Shown: positions 9,428 through 18,464, counted from the stretch's first letter. The stretch: DNA of 64,000 nucleotides from Candidatus Helarchaeota archaeon (GCA_013375355.1 JABXJV010000421.1:6754-70753), one strand, 5' to 3'. The notes: generated from the letters alone by a model not told the origin. Numbers and translations: made by a program.

Positions 9428-10216
9428 TTGATTTGTATCAAAATAGTAGATACACATATTCATTCTATATTTAGAAGTAATGACGATTTTATTAATTTAG
9501 TAAAAAAACAAGTCACAAAAGCGATTACTGTATCATTTTATCCAATTGTACCTCTTTATTCAAATACTTTAATTGATTTATTTAGTTGGATTATTGAAGA
9601 TGAACCCCGTAGAACTAAATCTACAGGAATTACTATTCATCCCGCTATTGGTGTTCATCCTCGGTCGATACCTCAAGATCTTACAAAAGAAAATCTAAAG
9701 AAAATTCAATTAAAAATCGAGAATGCCATTGAACAGAATAAGATTGTGGCATTAGGTGAAATAGGTTTGGAGTCCGCAACACCAAAAGAAAAAGCAATTT
9801 TTGAATTTCATCTTCAAATTGCGAAAGAATTCGACTTTCCTGTAATCGTACACACTCCTAGAAGGAATAAAAAGGAGATCACAGAACAATCAATAGAATT
9901 ATTATTAAAATATAAAATAGAAAAGGGTGTTCTAGACCATATAGACGAGCAAAATCTTACACTAGCTAAAAATATAAGTTTAAATTTGGGTTTAACTGTC
10001 CAAATAGGAAAATTAACTCCAGAAAATTTCTATAATATAGTTAATGAAAATGAACATGAGATTCATCGCTTTGTACTAAATACAGATATTGGAAGAGATG
10101 AGGCGGATTTGTATTCGGCTTACAAAGCAATCAATATATTAAAAAATAAAGGAATTAGTGAAAATACAATAGATCTAATCGCATCTGGAAATGCAAAAAA
10201 GTTATTTAAGATATAA
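9428..10216 (+). CDS. TatD-like metal-dependent hydrolase (COG1099 type)
   Basis: 262-aa TIM-barrel amidohydrolase-like protein. Metal-site motifs seen are VDTHIHS near the N-terminus, GVHPRSIP near residue 75, ALGEIGLES near residue 110, PVIVHTPRR near residue 138 and VLDHIDE near residue 170, with a late Asp in NTDIGRDEAD. The order matches the TatD and archaeal COG1099 hydrolases. The start is a TTG at 9428 just after AAGGG; there is no in-frame ATG near it. The cellular substrate is unknown. It begins a plus-strand run with the VTT protein and GDPD genes. Confidence 0.75.
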   Translation: MICIKIVDTHIHSIFRSNDDFINLVKKQVTKAITVSFYPIVPLYSNTLIDLFSWIIEDEPRRTKSTGITIHPAIGVHPRSIPQDLTKENLKKIQLKIENAIEQNKIVALGEIGLESATPKEKAIFEFHLQIAKEFDFPVIVHTPRRNKKEITEQSIELLLKYKIEKGVLDHIDEQNLTLAKNISLNLGLTVQIGKLTPENFYNIVNENEHEIHRFVLNTDIGRDEADLYSAYKAINILKNKGISENTIDLIASGNAKKLFKI

Positions 10217-10256
10217 AGAGTATACAAAACCATTAATTCAAAATTTGTGATTTTTT

Positions 10257-11024
10257 ATGGAATTAACTAAAATAGATAAAATTTTTATTATTATTTTAGC
10301 TATTTTAGGTGTTCTATCTGTCTATTTTTATTTTAATCCTGAATTAGGGGCTTTTTTAAGTTTTTCTTCTTGGAAAATAGATCAGTTCTCTTTAGATGGT
10401 ACATTATTGATTGTTTTTATTGTTTGTCTAATAGGTAATTTATTACCGATTCCTACTCCTTACACTTTTATTATTATTCCTGCAGCGCTTTCTTTCCCAA
10501 ATTATTTCTGGTTAGTTGGATTAATGGCTTCATTTGGAGCATTATTTGGTGAGATTGTTGGTTTTTGGGTTGGTCGGGGCACAAAAGAAGTTTTAGAACA
10601 TACAGATGCAAATCTTGAAAAAATAGAAAAATGGAAACAGCTTGCAAAAGAAAGACCAAAATTCGTTATGTTTTTAATTTATCTTTTTGGTTTAACACCT
10701 TTAAATGATGATAATGTAATGATACCTTTGGGTTTAGCAGAATTTGATTTTAAAAAGACAGTCTTTTCATGCTATCTAGGAAAACTGTCAATGATGATGT
10801 TATTTGCACTTGGTACTGTAGTTGGAGTAGACTTAATTTATAGTATGATGGGGTATTCTCGATTTGAAATTTTAAATTATTTACCAGGAGCTTTAGGACA
10901 AGGTAATTGGTTAGAAGGTATGGTAGTATTCATTATCGTCATCATAATAGTTTGGGGCATGCTAAAAATAGATATTAGTAGATTTCTAAAGGAAAAATAT
11001 GGAGTAGAAAAATTAGAAGAATGA
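10257..11024 (+). CDS. VTT/DedA-like membrane protein
   Basis: 255 aa with about six hydrophobic segments: near residues 8-26, 46-66, 70-100, 134-155, 170-195 and 218-238. The GNLLPIPTPYTF and GALFGEIVGFWVGRG stretches and the re-entrant-like LIYLFGLTPLNDD segment resemble the VTT (SNARE-associated, DedA/TMEM41/VMP1) superfamily, which scrambles lipids. It sits 14 bp upstream of a glycerophosphodiesterase gene, so a lipid role is plausible. ATG 10257 is the clear start. Confidence 0.7.
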   Translation: MELTKIDKIFIIILAILGVLSVYFYFNPELGAFLSFSSWKIDQFSLDGTLLIVFIVCLIGNLLPIPTPYTFIIIPAALSFPNYFWLVGLMASFGALFGEIVGFWVGRGTKEVLEHTDANLEKIEKWKQLAKERPKFVMFLIYLFGLTPLNDDNVMIPLGLAEFDFKKTVFSCYLGKLSMMMLFALGTVVGVDLIYSMMGYSRFEILNYLPGALGQGNWLEGMVVFIIVIIIVWGMLKIDISRFLKEKYGVEKLEE

Positions 11025-11038
11025 AATAGGCGTGGGTT

Positions 11039-11743
11039 TTGAAAAATTTTACAATCATAGCTCATAGAGGAGCCAGTGGATATAAATTTGAAAATTCTAT
11101 TTCGGCTTTTAAAATGGCTATCGAATTAAAGGCAAATATGATAGAAACTGACGCTCAAATTACTAAAGATGGAGTAATTATTCTAAATCATGATAACAGT
11201 ATTAAAAAAACTACAAACCAAAAGGGACTCATATCAAAATTATCACTAGATGAACTTAAAAAAATTCCATTAAAAAATGGGGAATCAATGCCCACTTATC
11301 AAGAACTTCTAGATATAAGTAAAGGTAATATAGAAATTAATTTAGAAATAAAAGCTCGAAGAGTCGAGAAACTAGTTACAGATATTACTCTAAAGAATGA
11401 TATGCTAGAAAAAGTTGTGTTTTCATCTTTTTCACTGAAAACTCTTAAAACGATTAGGGAATATAATAATGATGCTAGACTAGCATATTTAATAATTATA
11501 CAAGGTTCTTTTATCGCTAGACTTAATTATTGGATGAAAAAAATAACTGAGCTAAATGTTGAAAGTATTAATCCCTTTCATATGTTCGTTTCTTCAAAAC
11601 TTGTAAAAGAAGCTCACAAACATAAAATTCTGATATATCCCTGGACAATTAATGATGCAATTAAAATTCGAAATTTAATAGAAGAAAAAAATATAGATGG
11701 TGTATTTACAGACTATCCTGATATTTTAAAGAAATTTATGTAG
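11039..11743 (+). CDS. glycerophosphodiester phosphodiesterase
   Basis: 234-aa GDPD TIM barrel that releases a polar head alcohol from glycerophosphodiesters. Catalytic residues lie in IIAHRGASG (first His, Arg), NSISAFKMA, IETDAQITKDG (Glu, Asp) and ILNHDNSI (second His). The C-terminal IDGVFTDYPD is the usual family end. Translation starts at TTG 11039; no in-frame ATG exists before the conserved HRG. The neighbouring VTT protein supports a membrane-lipid link. Confidence 0.85.
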   Translation: MKNFTIIAHRGASGYKFENSISAFKMAIELKANMIETDAQITKDGVIILNHDNSIKKTTNQKGLISKLSLDELKKIPLKNGESMPTYQELLDISKGNIEINLEIKARRVEKLVTDITLKNDMLEKVVFSSFSLKTLKTIREYNNDARLAYLIIIQGSFIARLNYWMKKITELNVESINPFHMFVSSKLVKEAHKHKILIYPWTINDAIKIRNLIEEKNIDGVFTDYPDILKKFM

Positions 11744-11811
11744 AAAAAATAGCTATTTCTAAATGATTCTAAACGATTAATTGTTAAAAATTAGATGTGT
11801 CTTGATAATAA

Positions 11812-13308
11812 ATGAAAAAAAATGGTTATGATGTTATTGTAATCGGATCTGGGATTGGCGGATCTGCTTGTGCAGCACTTCTTTCACATGCTGGATTTAA
11901 AACCTTAGTTTTAGAAAAAAATGATAGAATTGGTGGCTTTACTTCATGTTATGAAAAACACGGTTTTACAATAGATATTTCAATTCATGTTTTTTCAAAT
12001 GGTATAAATGGTCGATTTGGAAAAATTTTACACCGAATTGGTTTAGCTACAAAACAAAAGGGTAAAATATATAGTGATTACCTGAAATTTGTTCCAAATT
12101 TAGAAAGGAGAACTGCAATTAGAATGCCTAATCAAAAAAATTATATTTCTATGGGATCTATGCTAAATACTCAAAGACAGTTAACACTTGGAACAGATTC
12201 TGATAATATACAAAAAACTGTGTCCGATATGGGAATGAAGAAAGACAATGTAGATACTCTAATGAAAATTTTTATGACCATATTGGGTCTTACTAAAAGA
12301 AAAATCAGAAAATTAGAAGAGCAACAACTAACTTTAAGAAATTATATTGATTCCTTTACGAAAAGTCCATTTGTTCATAGTTTTCTTGCTTTTACAGTCG
12401 GTGGAATGTTCGCAATTTCTCCAAGAAGAGCTAGTGCAGCAGAATTTGTTAGAGGTATTCAAGAATGGTTTGGCTCTAATGATATGTCATATCCCATAGG
12501 GGGCAGTATTGCTGTCCCACTAGCATTCCTTGAAGGGTTTAAGAAATATGGCGGAGATATTAGAACCAAATCACCAGTTTCAGAAATTGTTATTGAGAAT
12601 AACAGAGCTAAAGGTGTGATGGTTAATGATGAATTTATCGAATCAAAGCTTGTTATTAGTAACACCGGAATAAAAAGAACTGTCCTTTCTCTAACTGGAG
12701 AAAAATTTTACGATAATAATTATGTCAACAAAATTAAATCCTTAGTGCCCTCTAATTCTTCAATAACCTTTAAATTTGCTTTAAATAAACAAATAATCCC
12801 CAAGGAGTTTGGAATGGTAAATATATTCCATAAAAATTTATTAAATTCAAGTGAAAAATCAAATGATGGTGCCACTAGGTCTACTGGTTTTATGACTATG
12901 ATTCCCTCAAATCTAGATCCAAATTTAGCTCCTCCAGGAAAGCAATTAATAATTTTTGGAACTTTAGCTCCAGCGAAAGGAGTTGCCGATTGGAAAAAAT
13001 GGACTGATATGCATTATCAAGAAATTCTACAAAATTACCCAGAAATTGAGGAAAATATCATTTTTGTGGATATTACTACACCATTAGATTTGGCTAACCT
13101 TTCAGGGAAAAAATATGGTCCTATAGAATCTACTGCCTTAATCCCATCACAATCAGGCCCTAACAGAATATCCTCAGAATTGCCAATTGAGGGGCTTTAT
13201 GTTGTCGGGGATAGTGCCGGAACTAATACTCATGGGATTGGAACACAACTCGCAGCAGATAGTGCTATAAAGTGTGCAGATTTAATTATTTCAAAATATA
13301 AGTCATAA
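11812..13308 (+). CDS. FAD-dependent oxidoreductase of the phytoene desaturase/carotenoid isomerase group
   Basis: 498 aa. The N-terminal Rossmann dinucleotide site reads IVIGSGIGGSACAALL with LEKNDRIGGF after it, and the C-terminal FAD-binding motif is EGLYVVGDSAGTNTHGIG. The middle holds the SPRRASAAEFVRGI and YPIGGSIAVPLAFLEGF segments found in COG1233 enzymes. Family members saturate, desaturate or isomerise isoprenoids; no carotenoid genes are nearby, so an archaeal-lipid or quinone substrate is equally possible. It stands 68 bp after the GDPD gene. Confidence 0.75.
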   Translation: MKKNGYDVIVIGSGIGGSACAALLSHAGFKTLVLEKNDRIGGFTSCYEKHGFTIDISIHVFSNGINGRFGKILHRIGLATKQKGKIYSDYLKFVPNLERRTAIRMPNQKNYISMGSMLNTQRQLTLGTDSDNIQKTVSDMGMKKDNVDTLMKIFMTILGLTKRKIRKLEEQQLTLRNYIDSFTKSPFVHSFLAFTVGGMFAISPRRASAAEFVRGIQEWFGSNDMSYPIGGSIAVPLAFLEGFKKYGGDIRTKSPVSEIVIENNRAKGVMVNDEFIESKLVISNTGIKRTVLSLTGEKFYDNNYVNKIKSLVPSNSSITFKFALNKQIIPKEFGMVNIFHKNLLNSSEKSNDGATRSTGFMTMIPSNLDPNLAPPGKQLIIFGTLAPAKGVADWKKWTDMHYQEILQNYPEIEENIIFVDITTPLDLANLSGKKYGPIESTALIPSQSGPNRISSELPIEGLYVVGDSAGTNTHGIGTQLAADSAIKCADLIISKYKS

Positions 13309-13396
13309 AATTTTTTTTTTAAATTTCAGATCAAAATTTGTGGGGTTTAAATACTGATCTAAGAGTAAGACAGTAATCTGAAAAAAGAGTGAGAGT

Positions 13397-13444
13397 ATGC
13401 CGAAAGTATTAGGATTTGATAAAATTGATGTTACCTTGTTTTAA
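13397..13444 (+). other. possible 15-codon leader ORF
   Basis: ATG at 13397 sits 6 nt after a GAGTGAGAG purine-rich stretch, a better ribosome site than that of the downstream gene. It encodes MPKVLGFDKIDVTLF and ends at TAA 13442-13444, overlapping the next gene in another frame. A TATA-like TTTAAATA near 13347 would start transcription just before it. This may be a leader peptide that sets translation of the zinc-ribbon gene, or the start of a frameshifted longer form. Confidence 0.3.
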
Positions 13445-13655
13445 ATGTAAAAAATGCGACACGAATTGGATTATTGATATTTATTCAGATTCCAAAGAAG
13501 GCATTATTCAAAAATTCATGAGTCAAATGTGTTGTCCAATTTGTGGAAAAAGAGATTTAAGAGTTTGCTTTATTCAAAAATTACAAGATAAAATTCCTGA
13601 TATAATTCAAGAATCAATTAATGATTATGATGAAATATCTCAGTCCCTAATTTAA
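13428..13655 (+). CDS. small zinc-ribbon protein, function unknown
   Basis: About 75 aa. Two cysteine pairs, CFKCKKC and CCPICGKR, form a likely zinc ribbon in the first 45 residues; the acidic C-terminal tail has no motif. ATG 13428 is preferred over the in-frame TTG at 13416, but its ribosome site is weak. The gene overlaps a short leader-like ORF. I do not recognise the family. Confidence 0.5.
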   Translation: MLPCFKCKKCDTNWIIDIYSDSKEGIIQKFMSQMCCPICGKRDLRVCFIQKLQDKIPDIIQESINDYDEISQSLI

Positions 13656-13683
13656 ATACTTTGAAATTTTGTTCATTTATTAA

Positions 13684-13974
13684 TTAGGTTCCACGTCTTC
13701 TATATTTACATCCTTTTATCGGGCAAAACCTATAAAGAGGGGCTGAAGACCCAGCTACTGGTCGTCGAAGGATCCATCCCGCATTCCATCCATGCTTTGG
13801 ACAATGATATTTTTCGCTTTGATCTAATTTTTTATCTAAATCTTCTTGTGTTTCTTTAAAATTACATACTTCATGGCTTTCTCTATATTTTTCATTAACT
13901 GGACATTCATTCCCTTTACGCGGGTTATCCTCAGAATTTATACAGCCAGTACAATCAACGGGGAATTTCTCCAC
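13684..13974 (-). CDS. cysteine-rich small protein, function unknown
   Basis: 96 aa with eight cysteines: CTGC at residues 8-11, single Cys in NECPV and EVCNF, CPKHGWNAGW near residue 58, and CPIKGCKYRRRG at the C-terminus. This pattern suggests one or two zinc sites. The start is GTG 13974, as no ATG exists in frame upstream. It converges with the zinc-ribbon gene 28 bp away. No family recognised. Confidence 0.5.
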   Translation of the reverse strand: MEKFPVDCTGCINSEDNPRKGNECPVNEKYRESHEVCNFKETQEDLDKKLDQSEKYHCPKHGWNAGWILRRPVAGSSAPLYRFCPIKGCKYRRRGT

Positions 13975-14141
13975 CTCATTTATATTGCTAATATTACCAA
14001 AATTGTCATTTTAATTTATAATATAATATTCGTTTAATTTTTAATAAATTAACTTCATATTATCCTTAAAAATAAAAATAATTTATTTTCACTATAAAGA
14101 ATTAAAGTCCTACGATTTTTTAATAAGAGGAGAAATTAATT

Positions 14142-15662
14142 ATGATCGCTGCTATTTGGAATCAACGTTTAATAACGGCAGTAGAACGGGCTAGATTAGC
14201 TCATAATGTATTTTGCGCATATAACGCAAATATCGATGCAAAAGAATATATTAATGCACAAAAAATTCATGTGGCATTCTTAAAAGATCCTGATCTGGTA
14301 GATAGAGTAAGAGCTGCAGTAAAAAATCCTCCCGATGAAATTCGAGCACCAGCAGATTTTTTTGCTGGATTGTATTTGTCCATGAAAGAAGGAAAATCAT
14401 TACAATGGGAAGTTCGAGAAAAAAATAAAGAAATGTTAGAATGGTTCGATATATACTTTGAAAATCCCGATGAAATGAGAATGGGTGGGCAAACAGGAAT
14501 AATAGCTAATTTACTTTCTATCTTAGGTGTAGAATCTATTGTATATTTACCTTTGTTATCAAAAAGACAGACAGAAATATTTAGAAAGGACCGGATTTTT
14601 TTTCCTATAAATAAAAACGATGTAGCAGAATTTGTACCTATTCATGATGCGTATCGACCTGATGATGATACAAAAATTAATTGGGTATTTGAATTTCGAG
14701 AAGATGGTAAATTTCCGGTTCCTATTGAAAACAATGAGATACTTTCTGCACCTCGCACAAATAGATTTATCGTAGCAAGTAGACCCCCAGGATTAATTCC
14801 TCTATGTGACTCAGAAATAGAAAAAATTCTACCTCAAATTGGAGAACGTGTTGACAGAGTTATTGTTGGAGGATACCAACATCTTCGAGAACGTTATCCC
14901 GATGGGAAAACATGTTCAGATTATTTAGATTTAATTGTGAAACAATTATTATTGCTAAAATCTAAAAATTTCGCTTTAAGGATCCATATGGAATTTGCCG
15001 GAATTCCAAATGAACATATTAGGAGAGATATATTGCTGAAAATTTCTCCCCAAATAAATAGTATTGGTTTAAATGAAGTTGAAATTTTAATGGCCCTTAA
15101 AATCCTTGAATGTGAAGATGAAATTGAAATAATTAAAACGAATGAAGATGCTTATACGTTATATTTGGGTATGCTAAAAATGGCGGAATTATTGGGTTTA
15201 GAGAGAATTCATCTTCATAATTTAGGCTATCATGTTCTATTATTAAATAAATGGTATCCTACTTCCGCTTATGCTGCTAGAAATGCACTACTTTATGCTT
15301 CTAATATTGGGGCCACTCGAGCCCTCATGGGGGATTTTTATTCCCGAAGACCTGTGAGCTATGAAATTGAAATTGGAAAAACAGTAAGTATCTCTTATAC
15401 AGGTTTAAAACAATTGGAATTATTTGCGGATAAAATGCTAAAACAAGGAGTTAAATTCGATAAAGATAAATTTATGGATGAAGGTATTTTGGAATTTGAT
15501 AAATATTATGTGATTGTTGCCCCTGCTCAAATCGCTCCTTACCCTCAAAGTACTGTTGGTATTGGAGATTCTGTTAGTGCTGCTGCATTTATTGCAGATG
15601 AGGCCAGAGATCCTCATGGTGAAAAAGAACATTGTGTAAGTCCTGAATCTGAACATATTTGA
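14142..15662 (+). CDS. ADP-dependent glucokinase/phosphofructokinase
   Basis: 506-aa ribokinase-like sugar kinase that uses ADP as phosphate donor in the archaeal modified Embden-Meyerhof pathway. The substrate site YNANIDA is near residue 28, MGGQTGIIANLL near residue 117, and the catalytic STVGIGDSVSAA motif with its Asp is near residue 470. Length fits the family. Whether the substrate is glucose or fructose 6-phosphate cannot be decided here. The ATG at 14142 has a GAGGAG ribosome site 12 nt upstream. The 944 bp after its stop hold the origin-like region. Confidence 0.87.
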   Translation: MIAAIWNQRLITAVERARLAHNVFCAYNANIDAKEYINAQKIHVAFLKDPDLVDRVRAAVKNPPDEIRAPADFFAGLYLSMKEGKSLQWEVREKNKEMLEWFDIYFENPDEMRMGGQTGIIANLLSILGVESIVYLPLLSKRQTEIFRKDRIFFPINKNDVAEFVPIHDAYRPDDDTKINWVFEFREDGKFPVPIENNEILSAPRTNRFIVASRPPGLIPLCDSEIEKILPQIGERVDRVIVGGYQHLRERYPDGKTCSDYLDLIVKQLLLLKSKNFALRIHMEFAGIPNEHIRRDILLKISPQINSIGLNEVEILMALKILECEDEIEIIKTNEDAYTLYLGMLKMAELLGLERIHLHNLGYHVLLLNKWYPTSAYAARNALLYASNIGATRALMGDFYSRRPVSYEIEIGKTVSISYTGLKQLELFADKMLKQGVKFDKDKFMDEGILEFDKYYVIVAPAQIAPYPQSTVGIGDSVSAAAFIADEARDPHGEKEHCVSPESEHI

Positions 15663-15828
15663 CATTTTTTCTTGTTTTTATTTAACTTCTCCAGTAGAAA
15701 TTAAGGAGTTTTTTGATTTTATGTCAAATCTATTTGAGCTAATTTATTCTATTTCTAATAACCATAATAATTAAGTCAAATCGTTTAGAGTTAAATAATT
15801 TCTATGGCCTGGCGTTGACTTTACATTT

Positions 15829-15873
15829 GTTTGTAAATACTTAAAATCAATCTTACTAAATCCATTTACAAAC
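15829..15873. repeat. 45-bp inverted repeat, copy A (GTTTGTAAAT arms)
   Basis: Left arm GTTTGTAAAT at 15829-15838 and right arm ATTTACAAAC at 15864-15873 are perfect complements with 25 bp between. Total span is 45 bp, the same as copy B at 16551-16595. The two copies flank the ORB-like elements. Confidence 0.7.
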
Positions 15874-15910
15874 ATTTAATTTTTTGATTAATTTAAAAAT
15901 ATCTCAATAG

Positions 15911-15937
15911 ACTCCATCATTTCCATTGGAATTTTAC
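15911..15937 (-). promoter_or_regulatory. ORB-like element 1
   Basis: On the minus strand it contains ATTCCAATGGAAATGATGG followed by AGT. The TTCCAATGGAA dyad plus G-rich tail matches the archaeal ORB pattern, though the G-run is weaker (GGAG) than in the other two. Confidence 0.55.
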
Positions 15938-16096
15938 AATAGCTATTTCATTTAAATATATAATCAACAAAATTTTATAAAATTATAAAGTTTAATTCAC
16001 ATAGACTTTATAAACCCTTTTTATCCATAACTAACGACTAATATTATTATCATATATAAAGAGATAATAATTATATAGCTCAGCATATTATTATCA

Positions 16097-16123
16097 GTTC
16101 CAATGGAAAAAAAGGGGTGTTAA
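16097..16123 (+). promoter_or_regulatory. ORB-like element 2
   Basis: Plus-strand GTTCCAATGGAAAAAAAGGG with another G and TGTT after it. It has both the dyad and the full GGGG run and is the best match of the three. Confidence 0.65.
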
Positions 16124-16310
16124 AATCAATTTTTTTCTCTATAAACCTAGCAAAAATGTTAGGCTTGAAGAAAAAATATAGAAAACTATAATAGAAATTA
16201 AGCTTAAAACAAATAAAATTTTAATTTAATATTATTGTTAACAAATAATTAAGTTTATAAAATCAAGTCTTATAACTTGAAGACTTATTAATTTTTCTTA
16301 AATTAATTTT

Positions 16311-16337
16311 ATAACCCCTTCATTTCGACTGGAACTT
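16311..16337 (-). promoter_or_regulatory. ORB-like element 3
   Basis: Minus-strand GTTCCAGTCGAAATGAAGGG followed by GTTAT. It shares TTCCA, GAAA and the GGGGT run with element 2 and points toward it. Confidence 0.62.
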
Positions 16338-16550
16338 AAATCTTAGTATCATTTAGATGATAGCTTCATGTTATTAAATGGTTATTTCAAATCAAAAGAA
16401 AAACGAAAATTTATATTATAGAATATTATAAAGAATTAATACGAAATCTTTCAGTTTTTTTAATATATTTACTATTTAAATGTCCATAAAAGCTAATTTT
16501 AAGTTTAATAACCATTGAAAAATTCTTTGTCTATCAGGAACAAAAAAAAC

Positions 16551-16595
16551 GTTTGTAAATAGAAGATCAAAAATTATAAATAACTATTTACAAAC
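16551..16595. repeat. 45-bp inverted repeat, copy B (GTTTGTAAATAG arms)
   Basis: Arms GTTTGTAAATAG (16551-16562) and CTATTTACAAAC (16584-16595) are perfect 12-bp complements. The 21-bp spacer holds an ATTATAAATA TATA-like box, and the right arm ends 11 bp before the ATG at 16607. A dimeric regulator binding here could control that gene. Confidence 0.7.
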
Positions 16596-16606
16596 ACATA
16601 ATAATT

Positions 16607-17023
16607 ATGGTTAAAGAAGAGGTATCAGGTATTATAATCAAAAATGGAAGAAAAATTATAGAAGATATTAATAGACAATTTAAATATGAGATGAAAATAT
16701 ATAATGAAATATTAAGAGAAAATCAAAATTTATTTTTACGCGACACTCATGTAAAGAGGGGTAAAAAAATCTATAAATATTGGTATAGATATGAGTGGGA
16801 TCCTATAAAAAAAAGGACCGTACATAAATATGTAGGTAATATAAAACCTAATGAAGAAGTTTCGGATCCACCAGTAAATCTTATAGAAACTCTTAATTTT
16901 AAAGAAATTAAGGGCACAAACGATATTATTTTATCATTAAAAGATTACGAGCAAAACAGACCTCTTTTCCACAAATGTAAAATTCAGTATATAATAAAAG
17001 AAAGTAAAAAGATTAAAACATAA
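16607..17023 (+). CDS. hypothetical basic protein beside the origin candidate
   Basis: 138 aa, strongly basic, with a central segment GKKIYKYWYRYEWDPIKKR followed by TVHKYVGNIKP. That segment recalls a short beta-hairpin found at the start of some transposase and DNA-binding proteins, but I do not recognise the family. An inverted repeat lies over its promoter. It is followed 25 bp later by the HAD fusion gene. A DNA-binding role tied to the 45-bp repeats is a guess from position only. Confidence 0.55.
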   Translation: MVKEEVSGIIIKNGRKIIEDINRQFKYEMKIYNEILRENQNLFLRDTHVKRGKKIYKYWYRYEWDPIKKRTVHKYVGNIKPNEEVSDPPVNLIETLNFKEIKGTNDIILSLKDYEQNRPLFHKCKIQYIIKESKKIKT

Positions 17024-17048
17024 AAATTAATTAACACACTTTTAATTT

Positions 17049-18464
17049 ATGGAAAAGAAAAATCTTTTTGACAAAAAGATATTCATTTTTGATTTAGATG
17101 GGGTAATTTACTTAGGGAATCAAATAGTTCCTGGAGCACTTGAAGTAATTAACAAATTAGAAGAATTAAGAAAAAAGATTTATTATCTTACAAACAATTC
17201 AACAAGGACCCGGGAGGATTATGTTAAGAAATTAGAAAAGATGGGGATAAAATCAAAAATTGAAAACATTATAACAAGTGCTTATGCAGCAGCTTTATAT
17301 TTAAGGAATAAAGAAATAAAAAAGAAAAAAAAAGCAAATGTTTTTGTTATTGGGGAAACAGGTATCGTATCAGAATTAGAGAAAATGGGGTTTAAAACAT
17401 ATACAGATTTCAAAGAAGAATTAAAGATTAATTATGTCGTAGTTGGTTTAGATAGTAATTTCGATTATAAAAAATTATCAGGGGGCTTATATTATATTTC
17501 AAAAGGTGCTGAATTTATAGCAACTAACGCCGATCCTACCCTTCCAACTGAAAAATATGCTTTACCAGGAGCAGGAACAATGGTATCTGCATTAGAAACA
17601 GCCACAAATAAAAAACCTTCTGTAATTATTGGAAAGCCAAATCCTTATACTATAGATTCAATTTTGAAGAGAGAAAAAGTCCGGTCCCAAGATGCAGTAA
17701 TGGTAGGAGACAGAATTTCGACTGATATATTAGCAGGAAAAAATGCAAATACAACAACTGTTTTTGTTAAAACTGGAGCTGGAAACAAAGAAGCTAGTAA
17801 AAGTCAATCAGAAAATATTTTTCCAGATTTAATATTGAACTCAGTAAAAGATCTTCTCCAATTACTAAAAGAGAAGAAAGCTGATACAACAATGAGAATA
17901 GCGAAACCATCTAAATTTTATTTCTTTCTGGAAAATTTTGCAAAATATACGGCTTTTGAACGTATGGAAATGATTAATTTATTCAAACAAATATTAAAGG
18001 AGCAAGAATTGGTATTAAAGAATTATAAACAAGAATTTTCACAAATTTGGAAAAATTGGGGAGATGAATATGGTGGAGCAGAGGTCGCGAACTTTTTTGA
18101 AAATAATTGTGTGGATTTAATGTTAAAATGGTTAGCTGTGATATTTCCATTTAGGAAAGAGGATTTTAAAATAAATATTAAGAAGGGAGGAACTAATGTA
18201 GATGTTGTTATGGACATTTCATATTTTTTTACAGAAAAAGAATTAAATTTTATCGAATTTTTAATTAAAGAATTTGCCATCGAAGAGATAACGGCACAAG
18301 TAGCATTAATTAGGACATTGGCGGAGACAATTTTAATTTTTTGTCAAATTTGGAATGAAATCAGCGGTTATGATTTTACTATGATGCCAGAAGAAGAAAA
18401 AACAAATAAAAATGGCAAAGGTATTGCTTTCAACATGCTTTTTACTTTAAGGCCATCTTTTTAA
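17049..18464 (+). CDS. HAD-IIA (NagD/phosphoglycolate-like) phosphatase fused to an unknown C-terminal domain
   Basis: 471 aa, about 200 longer than usual HAD-IIA enzymes. The HAD part is residues about 1-280: FDLDGVIYLGN (motif I), YLTNNSTRTRE (motif II), IIGKPNPYTID (motif III lysine) and VMVGDRISTDILAGKNA (motif IV). The cap region contains TNADPTLPTEKYALPGAG. The second part (about 285-471) is helical and hydrophobic in places, with LKWLAVIFPFRKEDF and the TLAETILIFCQIW segment; I do not recognise it. There is no internal stop or start that would split the two. The fusion suggests that the extra domain directs the phosphatase to a partner. Confidence 0.75.
   Translation: MEKKNLFDKKIFIFDLDGVIYLGNQIVPGALEVINKLEELRKKIYYLTNNSTRTREDYVKKLEKMGIKSKIENIITSAYAAALYLRNKEIKKKKKANVFVIGETGIVSELEKMGFKTYTDFKEELKINYVVVGLDSNFDYKKLSGGLYYISKGAEFIATNADPTLPTEKYALPGAGTMVSALETATNKKPSVIIGKPNPYTIDSILKREKVRSQDAVMVGDRISTDILAGKNANTTTVFVKTGAGNKEASKSQSENIFPDLILNSVKDLLQLLKEKKADTTMRIAKPSKFYFFLENFAKYTAFERMEMINLFKQILKEQELVLKNYKQEFSQIWKNWGDEYGGAEVANFFENNCVDLMLKWLAVIFPFRKEDFKINIKKGGTNVDVVMDISYFFTEKELNFIEFLIKEFAIEEITAQVALIRTLAETILIFCQIWNEISGYDFTMMPEEEKTNKNGKGIAFNMLFTLRPSF

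Larger units (their letters stand above)
15663..16606. other. candidate replication origin: AT-rich, gene-free region with three ORB-like elements
   Basis: This is the longest gene-free stretch of the window and is strongly AT-rich. It holds three elements close to the archaeal origin recognition box pattern (a TTCCA-GAAA dyad followed by a G-run): 15911-15937 minus, 16097-16123 plus and 16311-16337 minus. The second and third face each other with their G-runs inward, enclosing about 190 bp of nearly pure A+T that could be the unwinding element. Two 45-bp inverted repeats lie outside the boxes. Known archaeal origins have this arrangement, although many sit next to cdc6, and this one does not. 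Confidence 0.65.

Noticed and set aside
13397..13434. A fourth mRNA intron in the zinc-ribbon gene
   Set aside because: The space is too short for a BHB and no hairpin is visible.
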